In this document: positions 34,244 to 44,014 of the stretch, one piece after another
Layout of the letters: the number at the start of each line of letters is the position of its first letter
How positions within the stretch are numbered: the first letter of the stretch is position 1
Assembly: GCA_022560025.1 (NCBI GenBank)
Contig: JAFISE010000002.1
Span: 124,001-188,000 of the forward strand
Direction of reading: 5' to 3'
DNA from: Stagonosporopsis chrysanthemi
Lineage: Eukaryota > Ascomycota > Dothideomycetes > Pleosporales > Didymellaceae
Length of the DNA stretch: 64,000 nucleotides
The notes under the pieces: generated by a model
Seen by the model: only the letters and a program-made list of their open reading frames with translations
Told to the model about the DNA's origin: nothing
The model's database searches: none
Made by a program: the position numbers and the translations under genes

Positions 34244-37200
34244 ATGATGGCGGATCCAGATAAGGAGTTGTTGCCTGAAGAGACTCTAGCTACTGCCGCC
34301 GGCTCACAAGCAAACATCTATGGCGAGAGCAGTGGCGCGCAGTCGCAGCCAAGCTATCTGGACTACGTGCAGCTACCGAATGTCGACTCTGGCATACGCC
34401 GCAGCATCTCCGCTGGTAACCAAGTCGAAAGCAGGTTCACATCGGATATACTCGGTGCGCTTCCCAAGAGCGACTACGCCAATGTCTATCAGCTCCGCGA
34501 TGGGGTATTCAGTCTTGTTGAGAAGCGACTCGAGCTCCGTGGGATCAAGTCTGAGCGACTGAAGGAGTATACGCAATGGGCGCGACTTACTTCAATCCTG
34601 CCTAACTTCAGCTTAAGTTAGACTCAACAGGATGGACCATGCTGCTTTGTGGACCGGTTTTATGCGTATGCCATTCCTCATCACAGCACAACAGCTCCGC
34701 TCTATGCTCAATCTCAAGCCTGCTGCGTTAGCAACAGATAGAGAGCCCGGAACAGAGATTCTTTACGTACGCTCCTTTACGTTTACGATTGCGGAATTTC
34801 GTTACATTCTTCATCTCCTGGTTGACGCGCACTACCATAACCACGAGTACATCTTCCCTTGGCTTGGGATTATCGACGATCTCGAGGAGCACAACGTTGA
34901 ACTTGAGACCGTCGAGTGGACTGTTCGGTACTGTGGTATCACCAAGGGCGAAGCCTGGAACCGCCACACGGGCGATGTGTGGCAAAGCTCGACTGCCGTA
35001 CACACATGGTTCCAACAGTTCCTGAAAATAGTCCAGGAGGAGTTTTCTCATATCATTGACAACATCGAGACCGATGTCGTGCTCCGCAAATTGCTCTCGC
35101 AGCTTATCACACAGGATCATGATCTCCGTGAGCAGTATTTCATTAGCATGTGTGGGCTCGGCGCCCTGAACATGCAAGCAGGAGGAAGTAACATCATCGG
35201 CACATTCGTACAGCAAGATCGGGATGCGTTCCAGTCCCTGAAGACAGGCCTCTTTTCCAAGCAGGAGTTACTCTCAACGCTGGAACCTTGTCCCCAAAAT
35301 TTGCGCGAGTCAGTCGTAACTTACGGCAAAGACGTCCGAAAGTACGTTACAAAACACCCCGAGTCCACCGGCACAGACAAGCGACCCTTTACCTCCAAGC
35401 TCCAGAAATGCATCGTCAAGCAGGCCACCCCTGCTATCATCAAATCATTTCGATGTGGATTAGTCATGACGATCGCATCCGACATTGGCCAAGATGATCA
35501 TGGAGACAGTACGTTCTACGGCAGTGATCGACGGTCCGCCGGGGTTGTGAACAAGTGCTTTGACTATCTCAAGAACTGGGAATCGGCTGTGGAAGGTCCG
35601 CTTGAGTCTGGCACTACGCAAACAGGCCTTGAGTCCGGCGGCGCATTTTTCACCTTCGGTGACGTGTTTGCTTGGCCTAAGAAGGATTACGAGGACTATC
35701 CTGATGCTGGAAAGCTACTTCTATCATGTCTCAAGGTGACGAAGCCCTTGATTGTCTTTACGTACGGCGCGCTGCCGACCTACTTCGCTCTCGACTCCTT
35801 TGGTGAACTCACCCACACGGCTCTCTACAAGAATCAGCGTACCGAGAATTACCAGAGCACAGACAATTTCATCGACAAACTTGGTTTGCCAGTTCTCCGC
35901 CAACTAGGTGGTGATTCTGGAGACTACGTTGTCGTCATTCCGTCGTACCATCCAGGCTATCTCGCCCAAGCTGGTCAGCCTGCCACGAAAGCCACTCGCC
36001 TGTTCTTGCATTGCCATATAATCCTGTGGCGTGCAATGCACATCGCCTTGAATACTGCTCAAGACTCGTCGTTGACCCGGAAGCAGGTCTGCGAAAAAGT
36101 TATCGCAGATGCTCAAACTCTTCTGAGTGTTACCCCTGTTCAAGGTCAGCCCTACACTTTTGGTTTAGCCTTTGCCCATGTGAAGGAAGCATGCGCAGAT
36201 GTTACTCGCGGTTTCAATGAAGGTAGGGTGTCTCGCATGCGCGCGCGTAAGCCTGACCGCAAGGGCAAGGGCAAGGAGAAGGAGCCAGCGATCAGGTCTG
36301 CGGCCGATACTCCTAGAAAGACAGCTGAGGGCAAGACGCGCAGCCGGAAGCTCCAAATTGCTGGTACTACATTGACCAGTGAAGATGCTATTGGCTCTTA
36401 CGAACTCAACATCCAAGAGATCATGCTTGGAAACAATGAGGCACCAAAATCTGCTCGGAATCACCTCAAGAGGCGCTACGCTCTGTCTTGGTCTGAGCCA
36501 TCACAGGATGACCTCTTTGCAAAGAAGCAATGGACAATCGGACCACTCATTCTTCCTGACATCACCGACGGTACGTGGGATGATGACTCAGATTCTGCAA
36601 AGCGGCTCCTGTCCTACACTGGTGAGGGACTCGACATTCGCGGTACTGCTGGCAATTCTCTTGGTCAGCGGAAGCCTCTGACTAGTGGTCGTTCAAAGAC
36701 TTGCACACTGCCAATCTCTATGCTTGTCTTGTTCATGGAGCTCGATAACGAAGAGGGACAAGCATTCCTCACCCACTGGGAGCAGATCACCGGTTACAAT
36801 ATTGTCGATTTTATGTTCCGTTCCCTTCCAGGGGGTCCTTCGAGTTCAGGTCCGCTTGAAGGAAGATATCCTGCATGGTTCTTCACGTCGTCTCCCACAA
36901 AATCGGCTATTCCTACTGTATCTGCCCAATCCTTCTCCAAGGTTGCCAAAGCTCGGTACATCGACAACGTCATGAAGAAGAATCTTGTTCCCGCTAGCCC
37001 TGGAGACATGCTGTGGTTGTTCGACAAATTCTTTCGGGAGCTGTGTGATGCAAAAAAAAGGCCTCGTATTCGACCTCGGCAGCCCATCTGAAACCCCAGG
37101 ATCAGTTTATCGTGCGCTCGACAGCTTCTGCCGCAAAGAGAAGTACCGTAACCACCCGTACTGGCGCCATCTTCTCGCCTGCGCTCACGTTGCTAACACC

Positions 37201-37593
37201 GACATTACTGAGCGCAACTTGGCATCGAACGTGATTCATCTCGCCATCGCCACATTGGCCGAGTTCACCGACGGCAAGTTAAGCGTGAAGATTAGGACCG
37301 CATCCAGTAGCACCTCTGTTGCATCATCGACCACCAGGTACACGGTCGAGAGTAGCGAAAATTTCTACGACAATGTCGTTTCCAATGAAGACACTGAGCT
37401 CGAATATCCTGTTGAGGTGGAGGAAGTTTCTTACACGCCTTACGATGCCGGACAATCGGGCGCCTCAAGTTCCAAGAAGAGATCGTCTGAAGGAGACGAA
37501 GGCAAGGACGAGGATGACACCCCCAAGCCGCGTCCAGCACCGGTTGCGGCCAGCCGACACCAATTTAGGCACACCAAGACGGTGTTTCGATAA
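34244..37593 (+). pseudogene. Very large unknown gene with one homopolymer frameshift; possible nuclease/glycosylase-like motifs
   Basis: Exon 1 runs 34244-34566; a 64-bp intron (GTATAC, branch CCTAACT, acceptor ACAG, 34567-34630) joins it in phase to a long exon from 34631. The frame stops at 37091, but the next frame carries the same kind of coding sequence to 37593. The switch coincides with a run of eight A at 37052-37059; seven would keep one frame of about 1,095 codons (LCDAKK then GLVFDLGSPS). So it is a recent +1 frameshift, an assembly error, or slippage. I do not know the family. YCGITKGEAWNRHTGD (genome about 34928) recalls the second half of a GIY-YIG nuclease motif. LIVFTYGALPTYFAL with VVIPSYHPGYLAQAG (about 35748-35980) recalls the HPS-x-L loop of uracil-DNA glycosylase folds. 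A basic linker and an acidic Ser-rich tail follow. Third codon positions are less C/G-biased than in neighbouring genes. Confidence 0.6.
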
Positions 37594-37993
37594 GTTGCTC
37601 GGTCCGCCTGGTGGTATCCGTAGGTCCGCGACAATTTGCACCTCAGGAATCCTGACCGGCTCAGATCCCAAGTCTGCTGATCGTAGATCTCGAGATGGCT
37701 TCTGGGGGTTTTCTCCTTCGAGTCCGGCCTGTCAGGAATACGTGGTGCTAAGGATCCCAGCGCACCAACTGTTTTGTAAGGGGTTGAATAAATAAATGGT
37801 GGAGTGAAAATGCAGAACCGCAAATGCGAACCAAGATATTCCGCATGAACTCGAAGCAGGTGACTTCCAACGATACCATTTGGAGACAGTGACTCGTGCG
37901 TGGCGCAGCATTGACTGAGATCCACCGCACATCACCCCGCATTCTATAGATAGATCATATACGTATCTGCACAGAAATTTTCCATCAAGCAAT
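37594..37993. other. Intergenic
   Basis: 400 bp between the large broken gene and the tRNA-Pro gene. It contains the 13-bp palindrome TCAGGAATCCTGA (37644-37656). Nothing else was recognised. Confidence 0.4.
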
Positions 37994-38142
37994 GGCTCAG
38001 TGGTCTAGGTAAGCTTCTTTACCATCTGTTTCTCTACCACAACTAACACATTCTAGTGGAATGATTGTCGCTTCGGGTTTGCGCTCGAGAGTTTGTATCT
38101 CTTACATGTGACAGGCCCCGGGTTCGAATCCCGGCTGAGCCC
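37994..38142 (+). tRNA. tRNA-Pro(CGG) interrupted twice: spliceosomal-type insert in the D-loop plus a canonical intron
   Basis: Acceptor strands GGCTCAG (37994-38000) and CTGAGCC (38135-38141) pair perfectly; discriminator C is 38142. The T-arm is CCGGG-TTCGAAT-CCCGG (38118-38134), a consensus B box. The anticodon stem GTCGC pairs with GTGAC (38108-38112) around anticodon CGG at 38074-38076. A 29-nt insert (38078-38106) sits at the standard position after base 37. A second insert of 48 nt (38009-38056) splits the D-loop after GGTCTAG. It starts GTAAGC, contains ACTAACA, is pyrimidine-rich and ends CTAG, exactly like the protein-gene introns here. Removing both leaves a standard 72-nt fungal tRNA-Pro. 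TCTAG borders the D-loop insert on both sides. Poly-T terminator runs follow at 38149-38158. Confidence 0.85.
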
Positions 38143-39785
38143 ACGTTCTTTTCTTTTTGTTTGGGAAGGTTTCTGTCCAGTCCTGCAGGTCCAATCATTC
38201 CCACCACGGGTTATTTGGTTGGACATGCATAGCAGAGTGTGGCCTTTTTGTCCTACAATGCTAGGTGGGGGTTTGGTCCTTCTTGACCAGGCCATTGATT
38301 GGATATTGTTGCTCGAGGTCAAATTGAGCTCAGGATAATTCAGTGGAGATATATTGATGGAGGCGAGACCAGATTGTCATTCAACCTCCCATCTTTCAAG
38401 CCTCACCTAGCACAGTGACTCTACTCATGGGCATCGTTTATTGGCCTGCCCGGGGAATGTCAAAACGGCGTGGGGGTTGTCAAGAGTGAGCAAATGCAGC
38501 GCTACGATGAGCCTGATCTTATTTATCACAGTAGCGCCGAATCAATATTAGACTAAATTTGAAGCACCTTACACACTTGTCCAGATCACGAGTCTCTTTC
38601 TTGCGGAGCAGCTTTCGTTCCGTTGTGCTGTTCCTGTGACTCTTTGTTCGGCTTTTCATTGTGCAAGCTAAGCCTTACAAAGGTCCGTCCACACCGCCCA
38701 ACCTCGTTCCTGACACTGCCCGCTGCCAGACCTGTTTGAGAAGACTTTGCGAACGCTGCCATGGCATTCCCGCGGGAGTAGCCTTACATTTCTCAGCATG
38801 CCGCGGGAGTGGTCATCAGTTTCGGGAACCTGACGTCGAGCCGAGTCTTATCACTCAACGAGCCTCATGACGACAACTTCCACCAGTCACATTGCGTTGC
38901 GATACAGGATTCCAGCACTGTTCAGTTCTGTCGTGGCCGCATCCGTCATGTTTGAGTGAGGCGAGACGGTGCTCGGGCGGAGAGCCGATCCCCAGGCACA
39001 GCACCCGCGGGAGTGCACAAGCATTCCCAACCTCACCTCAGCCTGGCTAATCGATGCGATTCGCGAGAACCCCTTGTGGCCTCGTACGTGCGCAAGGTCA
39101 ACAGAATTGATCGCCACGCACACCGACTTTGTGTGAGGCTGTAGCGAGGTTTGTGCTAGACGACACCAGCTCAGCCCGGCGAATTCGAACAGTCACAGCC
39201 CAAGAATTGGCCGCGTAAGATCCAGCTGTTCCGAACGCATCACTCATGCTTCAGACAGCGTTGAAAGTGCGGGGTGGGTGTAGAGTGGATCATCTACCAT
39301 TGGCTTGGGAACACCACCAAGCCCGTTCTAGCATAGACTTGCGGATTCGGCGGGTCCAAGCTCCATGCGCAACCATGTTGAGACAATCAACTTGCATGCT
39401 GTGTCCAGGCTGCTGATCACGCCAACAACGACTGCGCGTTTTATGAATGCATAGTGCGAACGCAACGACACAGCTACCAGCTCACGCCAGCGTCCTGACC
39501 GATTGACTGCCGGTGTAAGGAAAGAACCAGATACGGCTAGGGTTCCGAAGTGAACTCAAAACCGCGAGCTCCCCTCGGTACTCACGCAGCCATTCTTCCT
39601 CAGCTCCGAATTCATCTGACAGCAAGCATCCGAACCGCGCCGATCTGTACCTCTGACGTGCGCAACATTCCAGCCGCACTGTGCCACTGCCTCTTGTAAT
39701 CTACTTGATTGTTGAGCTTATCTGCTCCTGCCTCCGCTTCTATTCCTCCCTCTCACATCCTCACATCACAACACACCACAACAAC
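38143..39785. other. Intergenic with a dispersed decamer
   Basis: 1.6 kb without a recognised gene. CCGCGGGAGT occurs at 38770-38779, 38801-38810 and 39005-39014. The last 50 bp before 39786 are a CACAACA-rich leader typical of well-expressed fungal genes. Confidence 0.5.
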
Positions 39786-40634
39786 ATGTCTGGCCCACGT
39801 CTTCTCCGCACACAAGGTCCTCGCCTTCTCGACACTTCAGGTCCCCGTCTTCTCAGGACCGAAGGTCCCCGCCTTCTCCGCACTACCGAGGGTCCCCGCC
39901 TGCTCAAGACTCAGACTCGCAGTGTCCACACTGACGGTCCACGCCTTCTTCGCACTCAAGGACCACGCCTACTGAAGACCGAGGGTCCTCGTCTGCTCAA
40001 GACACAAGGTCCTCGTCTGCTCAAGACCCAGAGCCGCAGCCTGCACATGACCGGAGCCACCAGCTCCTCCTCGCTCCTCACATCAGATAAGCCTACCTTT
40101 GGCTCACTCAGCCCCAAGCTGCCCTCCTCTGAGGCTGCAGCCTGGAAGCACGAGACCGGCAATGCCATGCGTCACTTCAACACAAGTCGAAGCTTGAAGG
40201 CCGTCAATGACAGCTCCACCATCGATTTCATGTTCGTCCCGGATTTCGACCCAGACGCGAAGACTGCGCCCACCAAGATCAATGTACCCATCATCCTGTC
40301 GACTGCTACGTCTTCAGCGACCCAGGCTGCTGCCGCTGAGGCTGAACAGCCGGTACTTCTGCCCACTGCTTAGATTGAAAGCTTTGGACTGATCAAGCAG
40401 GTCATGCAACCGACCATATACACTGCCGCCGCCGATAGTACGCACATCCACGCGCCGTCTGCGGTGTCTGATGTGACGGAGGGCAACCACATTGACTTCA
40501 AGGGCATGGCTGCTAAGGTTGCAAAGAAGATCCAGCAGCCTGTTGAAGAAGCCGAGGGCATGGCAAAGCAGATCTGGAAGGGGTTCGTCGAAGACATCTT
40601 CGGCCCCAAGCATGGCAGTACCTCAAAGGCTTAA
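39786..40634 (+). CDS. GPRLL-octapeptide repeat protein
   Basis: Exons 39786-40352 and 40401-40634 (48-bp intron GTACTT...GCAG, phase 0) give about 266 aa. The first 85 residues are nine copies of GPRLL-K/R-T-x in roughly 24-bp periods. Copies five and nine are extended by TRSVHT and SRSLHM, so there is a higher-order repeat. The repeats are arginine/lysine-rich with no acidic run, resembling iterated amphipathic or targeting-type peptides. A middle segment has DFMFVPDFDPDAK, and the C-terminus MAAKVAKKIQQPVEEAEGMA looks helical and amphipathic. I recognise no family. The in-frame hydrophobic stretch upstream of 39786 starts only at GTG, and the CAACA leader favours ATG 39786, so a signal peptide is unlikely. 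Confidence 0.7.
39792..40046 (+). repeat. 24-bp coding tandem repeat (GPRLL units)
   Basis: Nine imperfect copies of GGTCC-C/T-CG-T/C-CTTCTC followed by variable codons, at about 24-bp spacing with two longer spacers. Differences between units are largely synonymous or K/R exchanges, suggesting selection on the peptide. Confidence 0.8.
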
Positions 40635-40813
40635 GCAGACGATGGAATGGTGCGGTTGGTGGGGTAGTGTAGGCTTACGCTAGGCCAACGTTCGGCGTTT
40701 ACTGTGCTTTCTATCGATGGTGGAACAATTAGGTCCGAAATAGCTTGAAGTGCTCAAGCTCACGAGACATGACATTACATACATAATACTACTTCCTTGA
40801 CACAACCATTCCG

Positions 40814-41634
40814 TCAGATCTTCGTAAGCGCCCAGCCACTCTTTGACACCTCACTTCTCTTGCAGTAGTCTGCAACCTGTACTGCATGGCTCGCACAAGA
40901 AACGTAGATGGGAGCTTCGCCTGAACATCGAGACCAAAATAAGCGTCTCGCCTGCTCATTCCAGTTCAAGTCAGAATCCACCCAATTGAGAGCGTAGTCT
41001 CCAACGAGATGAAGTAGTAAAGCGCCGTGCGGTATTCTGTTCGAAACAGCGTAGCTGATCACCTGCGGGTACATTGTTTCCTTGTACGGCAGTCTCTTGG
41101 AAAAGTATTGGCGGTTGAGTCCTTCGGCGATCCTATCACAGAAAGCTGAACACAGTATGCGGTTGCCGAAGACATGTGCTCTGACATAGACCCACAGGAG
41201 TGGCGCTTGTCATCCTTATCATCGACTTACAGATCGTCGAGCCCAGTGATTGTGGGCATTTGCTTGTCGCTAGGCACTATCTGGGTGTAGAGCCAGTGCA
41301 CGAAGATGTTGACTGCGTTTGCGGTGTCAGTTTCCAAGTCGCGTCAGGTTTGACAAGTTACACCTACAGGTCGCCGTGTCGATGTCGTGCAAGGCAATGG
41401 CGCCCTCTTCAGCTCCTTTTCAAGGACCGTTCAGTGCGCGACGGAAGTACTCGGAGTGGTGGGTAAGTAAGGCTCTGTGAAGGTGGTACTTCTACTGCTC
41501 GCTGCTGACTTCAATGACTACGATGCCGGTCGTGGCTGCACGCCTGTTGGCTTATCAGCAAGTTCAAACCGTATCATGCTTGCTTCAACGCACCCGAGTA
41601 CCGAAGGCTTTGTGTTCTTCGTCAGGTCTGCCAT
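40814..41634 (-). pseudogene. BTB/POZ domain protein, decayed
   Basis: Read on the minus strand, this encodes a recognisable fungal BTB/POZ protein: KYHLHRALLTHHSEYFRRAL, GAEEGAIALHDIDTAT, a 55-bp intron (41313-41367), NIFVHWLYTQIVPSD, then LLWVYVRAHVFGNRILC and a C-terminal region ending SKSGWALTKI at 40814. There are two in-frame stops, TAG at 41492-41494 where Lys or Gln is expected before KYHLH, and TGA at 41420-41422 where Trp is likely. No phase-compatible junction links the exon ending near 41231 with the next block. The possible start MADLTKNTKPSVL (ATG 41634) is in another frame. BTB proteins are often cullin-3 adaptors or dimerisation factors. The stops fit C-to-T/G-to-A decay. Confidence 0.65.
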
Positions 41635-41902
41635 TGCTGCTTTCCACGAGCTTAACGTTGGTGGAATTCAGTCTCGGCGCGAGCTATTACGCCTGGAAGA
41701 GAGCTAATTGGGACCAGCTTGAGCAAGAGTTATGTTGAAGCCAGGTAAAGGTAAAAGTACGGTTCACCTTTTACGTAGCGTCCACCAGGGTAGAGGTAGA
41801 GCTGGTAGGTCTGTCACTTGGATCAAGCAAACTAGCACCGTGCTCAGGCATCGTTGCTACCTCTTCACATCCATCCTGCTATGACCTTTCTTGTTTTTCA
41901 TC

Positions 41903-42232
41903 TTATTCATCATCGCCTAACTCATGATACTTCGTGGGAACAGGTTTAGATTCAAGTGCTTCAAACTTCATCAGTTGGCCCCACAACTCTGGCCACGAGG
42001 GCAACGCGTTTCTTTCTCTGAACTGAGGATCTGTCGAGGATGTAGTGGTGGGCGAGATGTTTGAAAGAGCGAAATGGTCAGCGCGGGGCATGAGAAAACT
42101 AGATATTGTCGCTCTGTAGGATCGTATTGCTGCGATGTATTCCTTTGGGAGGGCGCCTGGCGTTAGTGGCGTGCCTCGCTGTGCCTTCCGCGGTTTAGCG
42201 GGCGGGCGCAATCACCTGAACAATGCCTCCAT
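41903..42232 (-). pseudogene. Short unknown gene with an early stop codon
   Basis: From ATG 42230-42232 the frame reads MEALFR, then TGA (42212-42214), then 102 open codons beginning LRPPAKPRKAQRGTPLTPGA and ending at TAA 41903. The downstream part looks coding (PKEYIAAIRSYRATISSF, LPSWPELWGQLMKFEAL) and is not preceded by a usable acceptor. A single TGG-to-TGA change would explain it. No family is recognised. It lies next to the decayed BTB gene, so the area appears to be losing genes. Confidence 0.4.
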
Positions 42233-42961
42233 CACGGCTTCCAACCGTCATTTCCACTTTGTCGTCAAGAAATCACCGCTTGCCGGCTATTTTCGACACT
42301 CATTTGGGCCGTTTGTGATCCACAGCCCTCGGTGCCTCCCAAATACGAACTACAATCACAAGCCTTTACTGTCGTCCCTTGCTGAATTGCATACGTACAC
42401 CTCAGATCAGGTGGACATATAGTGACGAAGCCCGCGCAAGACAGTTCTGCAGACATGCAACAATTTTTCGAATATCATAAGCATAGTGGCACATTTACCT
42501 TTGCTGGGAATTGCTAATAATATCTTACGCATCCGTGCCAGAGACAGCAGAGGCAGTGCAACACGCACGCTGAGCAGGCGCGCTAACACACATTCGGCGC
42601 CTTCGCACATGCGCAAGCCTTCAACTTCATATACAGAAGTGTCAGCGCTGCCAAACAACAGCTTTATATCCTATCACTCTCCGTGTCTCTTCTCTCGACC
42701 TCAAACAAGGACCTGTTTCCGTTGCGCCAGTCACTCGTTAGCATCCGTCTGACCTCATCGTCTCCACAGCCACTGCAGTCCACCCAGGCCAACCGCCGCC
42801 AATACGAACGAATTTTCGAATCAAAGGAAGCACAGAACTCTGCGCAAAGCAGAAGACATCATTTTTATCTAAAACACTCCCCTCGCTGGCGTCAAGCCGC
42901 TTGTCATCGGACTTCTATTCTGTTTTTTGCTGTGTGCACATATTGCTTCAGAGCCGTCAAG
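42233..42961. other. Intergenic, promoter and 5' UTR
   Basis: The frame is open upstream of 42962 to about 42683 but has no ATG. This is probably leader sequence of the next gene. No other feature was seen. Confidence 0.4.
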
Positions 42962-44014
42962 ATGACATCTTCGTGTTGTCGGACATGCAATCATCGCAAT
43001 GAGGCTGTGTGCGCTTCACAAACCACACCTTCGCTCGTCGACGTCTGCCTCGTTGCGTTCACTTTCAAGGGTGACATTTCCCTACACGCAGATTCACACA
43101 CTGCGCTCAACACGCTACTGAACGACATCATTGATGCGGCTGACTCGTCGTCACATCCGTCAAAATTCACGTTGTGGTCACCGTGTCTGTCAAATCCCAA
43201 AGTCGCTGTGATCTTTACGACGGCAAGCGAAACATGTTCAGATGCCACAAGCTCCATCTATAGCGACATTTTCGACTACCTTGCGATTCGTCCCAGCATA
43301 CACCATGTATACCTTGATTACTCCATTCTTTCGCTTGCCACATCGTCATATGAGCAGAAGGTGCCATGTGATATTATGGCGCTGAAGGCACCCACTTCCG
43401 GCATCGCTGCATCGATCGGCAAGCATTTTGGATGGGCACCCAAGCGCTCGTCGTTGTCGTCGCACATGCAGAATACGGCACCAGCAGCTTTCAGTCGACC
43501 GGGTGATCTAATCAGGGACTTCTGGGCATGGGCCGAGCTTCCACACAATAGTCGGATATCGCGATCTAGCTCACTGGGGTCGAGCAGCACACATCTGCCT
43601 CCGCCGTTGGTAAACACAAATTCCGACGAGAAGAACATGTCGCTCTACTTCGCAGAGGATGAGGAACAAGAGTTTGATGAGGCGGAGGAGGAGGCGCTAG
43701 TGATGATATTCCAGTGGCACGACCATGCTGCCGCAGCACGATTCAGGCACCCACTTCAGAAGAGCTATGGACCTAACGGTGAAACTGTCAGAAGTGATCT
43801 GTGGGACGAACAAGTCGCACGGCCTTTACGACATTTTCAGAGTCATGGCGCTAGGTTAGAAGCCTACAAGCTTGAGCTCAGAGCTGTAGAACCTCGGATA
43901 CAAGCCAGAACGCGGGCGGGGTCAAAGTCGGCTGGCAGGGAGAGGAGTGGCAGCAAACGCCTGAGTATGATGGCTCTGGGGCTGGGGGAGAAGGTCAGTG
44001 GAATCTGGCGATGA
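42962..44014 (+). CDS. Hypothetical protein, about 350 aa
   Basis: Single exon from ATG 42962 (first in-frame ATG, after a long open leader). The N-terminus has clustered cysteines (MTSSCCRTCNHRNEAVC). Two ordered segments stand out: VDVCLVAFTFKGDISLHADS with KFTLWSPCLSNPKVAVIFTT, and, after a Ser-rich linker, ALVMIFQWHDHAAAARFRHP with LWDEQVARPLRHFQSHGARL and LEAYKLELRAVEPR. The layout (strand, helix with spaced aromatic residues, strand) is reminiscent of a dimeric alpha/beta-barrel fold, but this is a weak structural guess. An acidic stretch (EDEEQEFDEAEEEA) separates the parts, and the tail is basic. No function can be assigned. Confidence 0.65.
   Translation: MTSSCCRTCNHRNEAVCASQTTPSLVDVCLVAFTFKGDISLHADSHTALNTLLNDIIDAADSSSHPSKFTLWSPCLSNPKVAVIFTTASETCSDATSSIYSDIFDYLAIRPSIHHVYLDYSILSLATSSYEQKVPCDIMALKAPTSGIAASIGKHFGWAPKRSSLSSHMQNTAPAAFSRPGDLIRDFWAWAELPHNSRISRSSSLGSSSTHLPPPLVNTNSDEKNMSLYFAEDEEQEFDEAEEEALVMIFQWHDHAAAARFRHPLQKSYGPNGETVRSDLWDEQVARPLRHFQSHGARLEAYKLELRAVEPRIQARTRAGSKSAGRERSGSKRLSMMALGLGEKVSGIWR

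Noticed and set aside
37045..37101. An intron that would bypass the A8 frameshift in the giant gene
   Set aside because: The only donor/acceptor pair giving the right length produces an in-frame TGA at the junction, and the shorter alternative would be about 34 bp.
39681..39785. Hydrophobic in-frame extension resembling a signal peptide before the GPRLL protein
   Set aside because: It begins only at GTG, not ATG, and the CACAACA leader right before ATG 39786 is typical 5' UTR.
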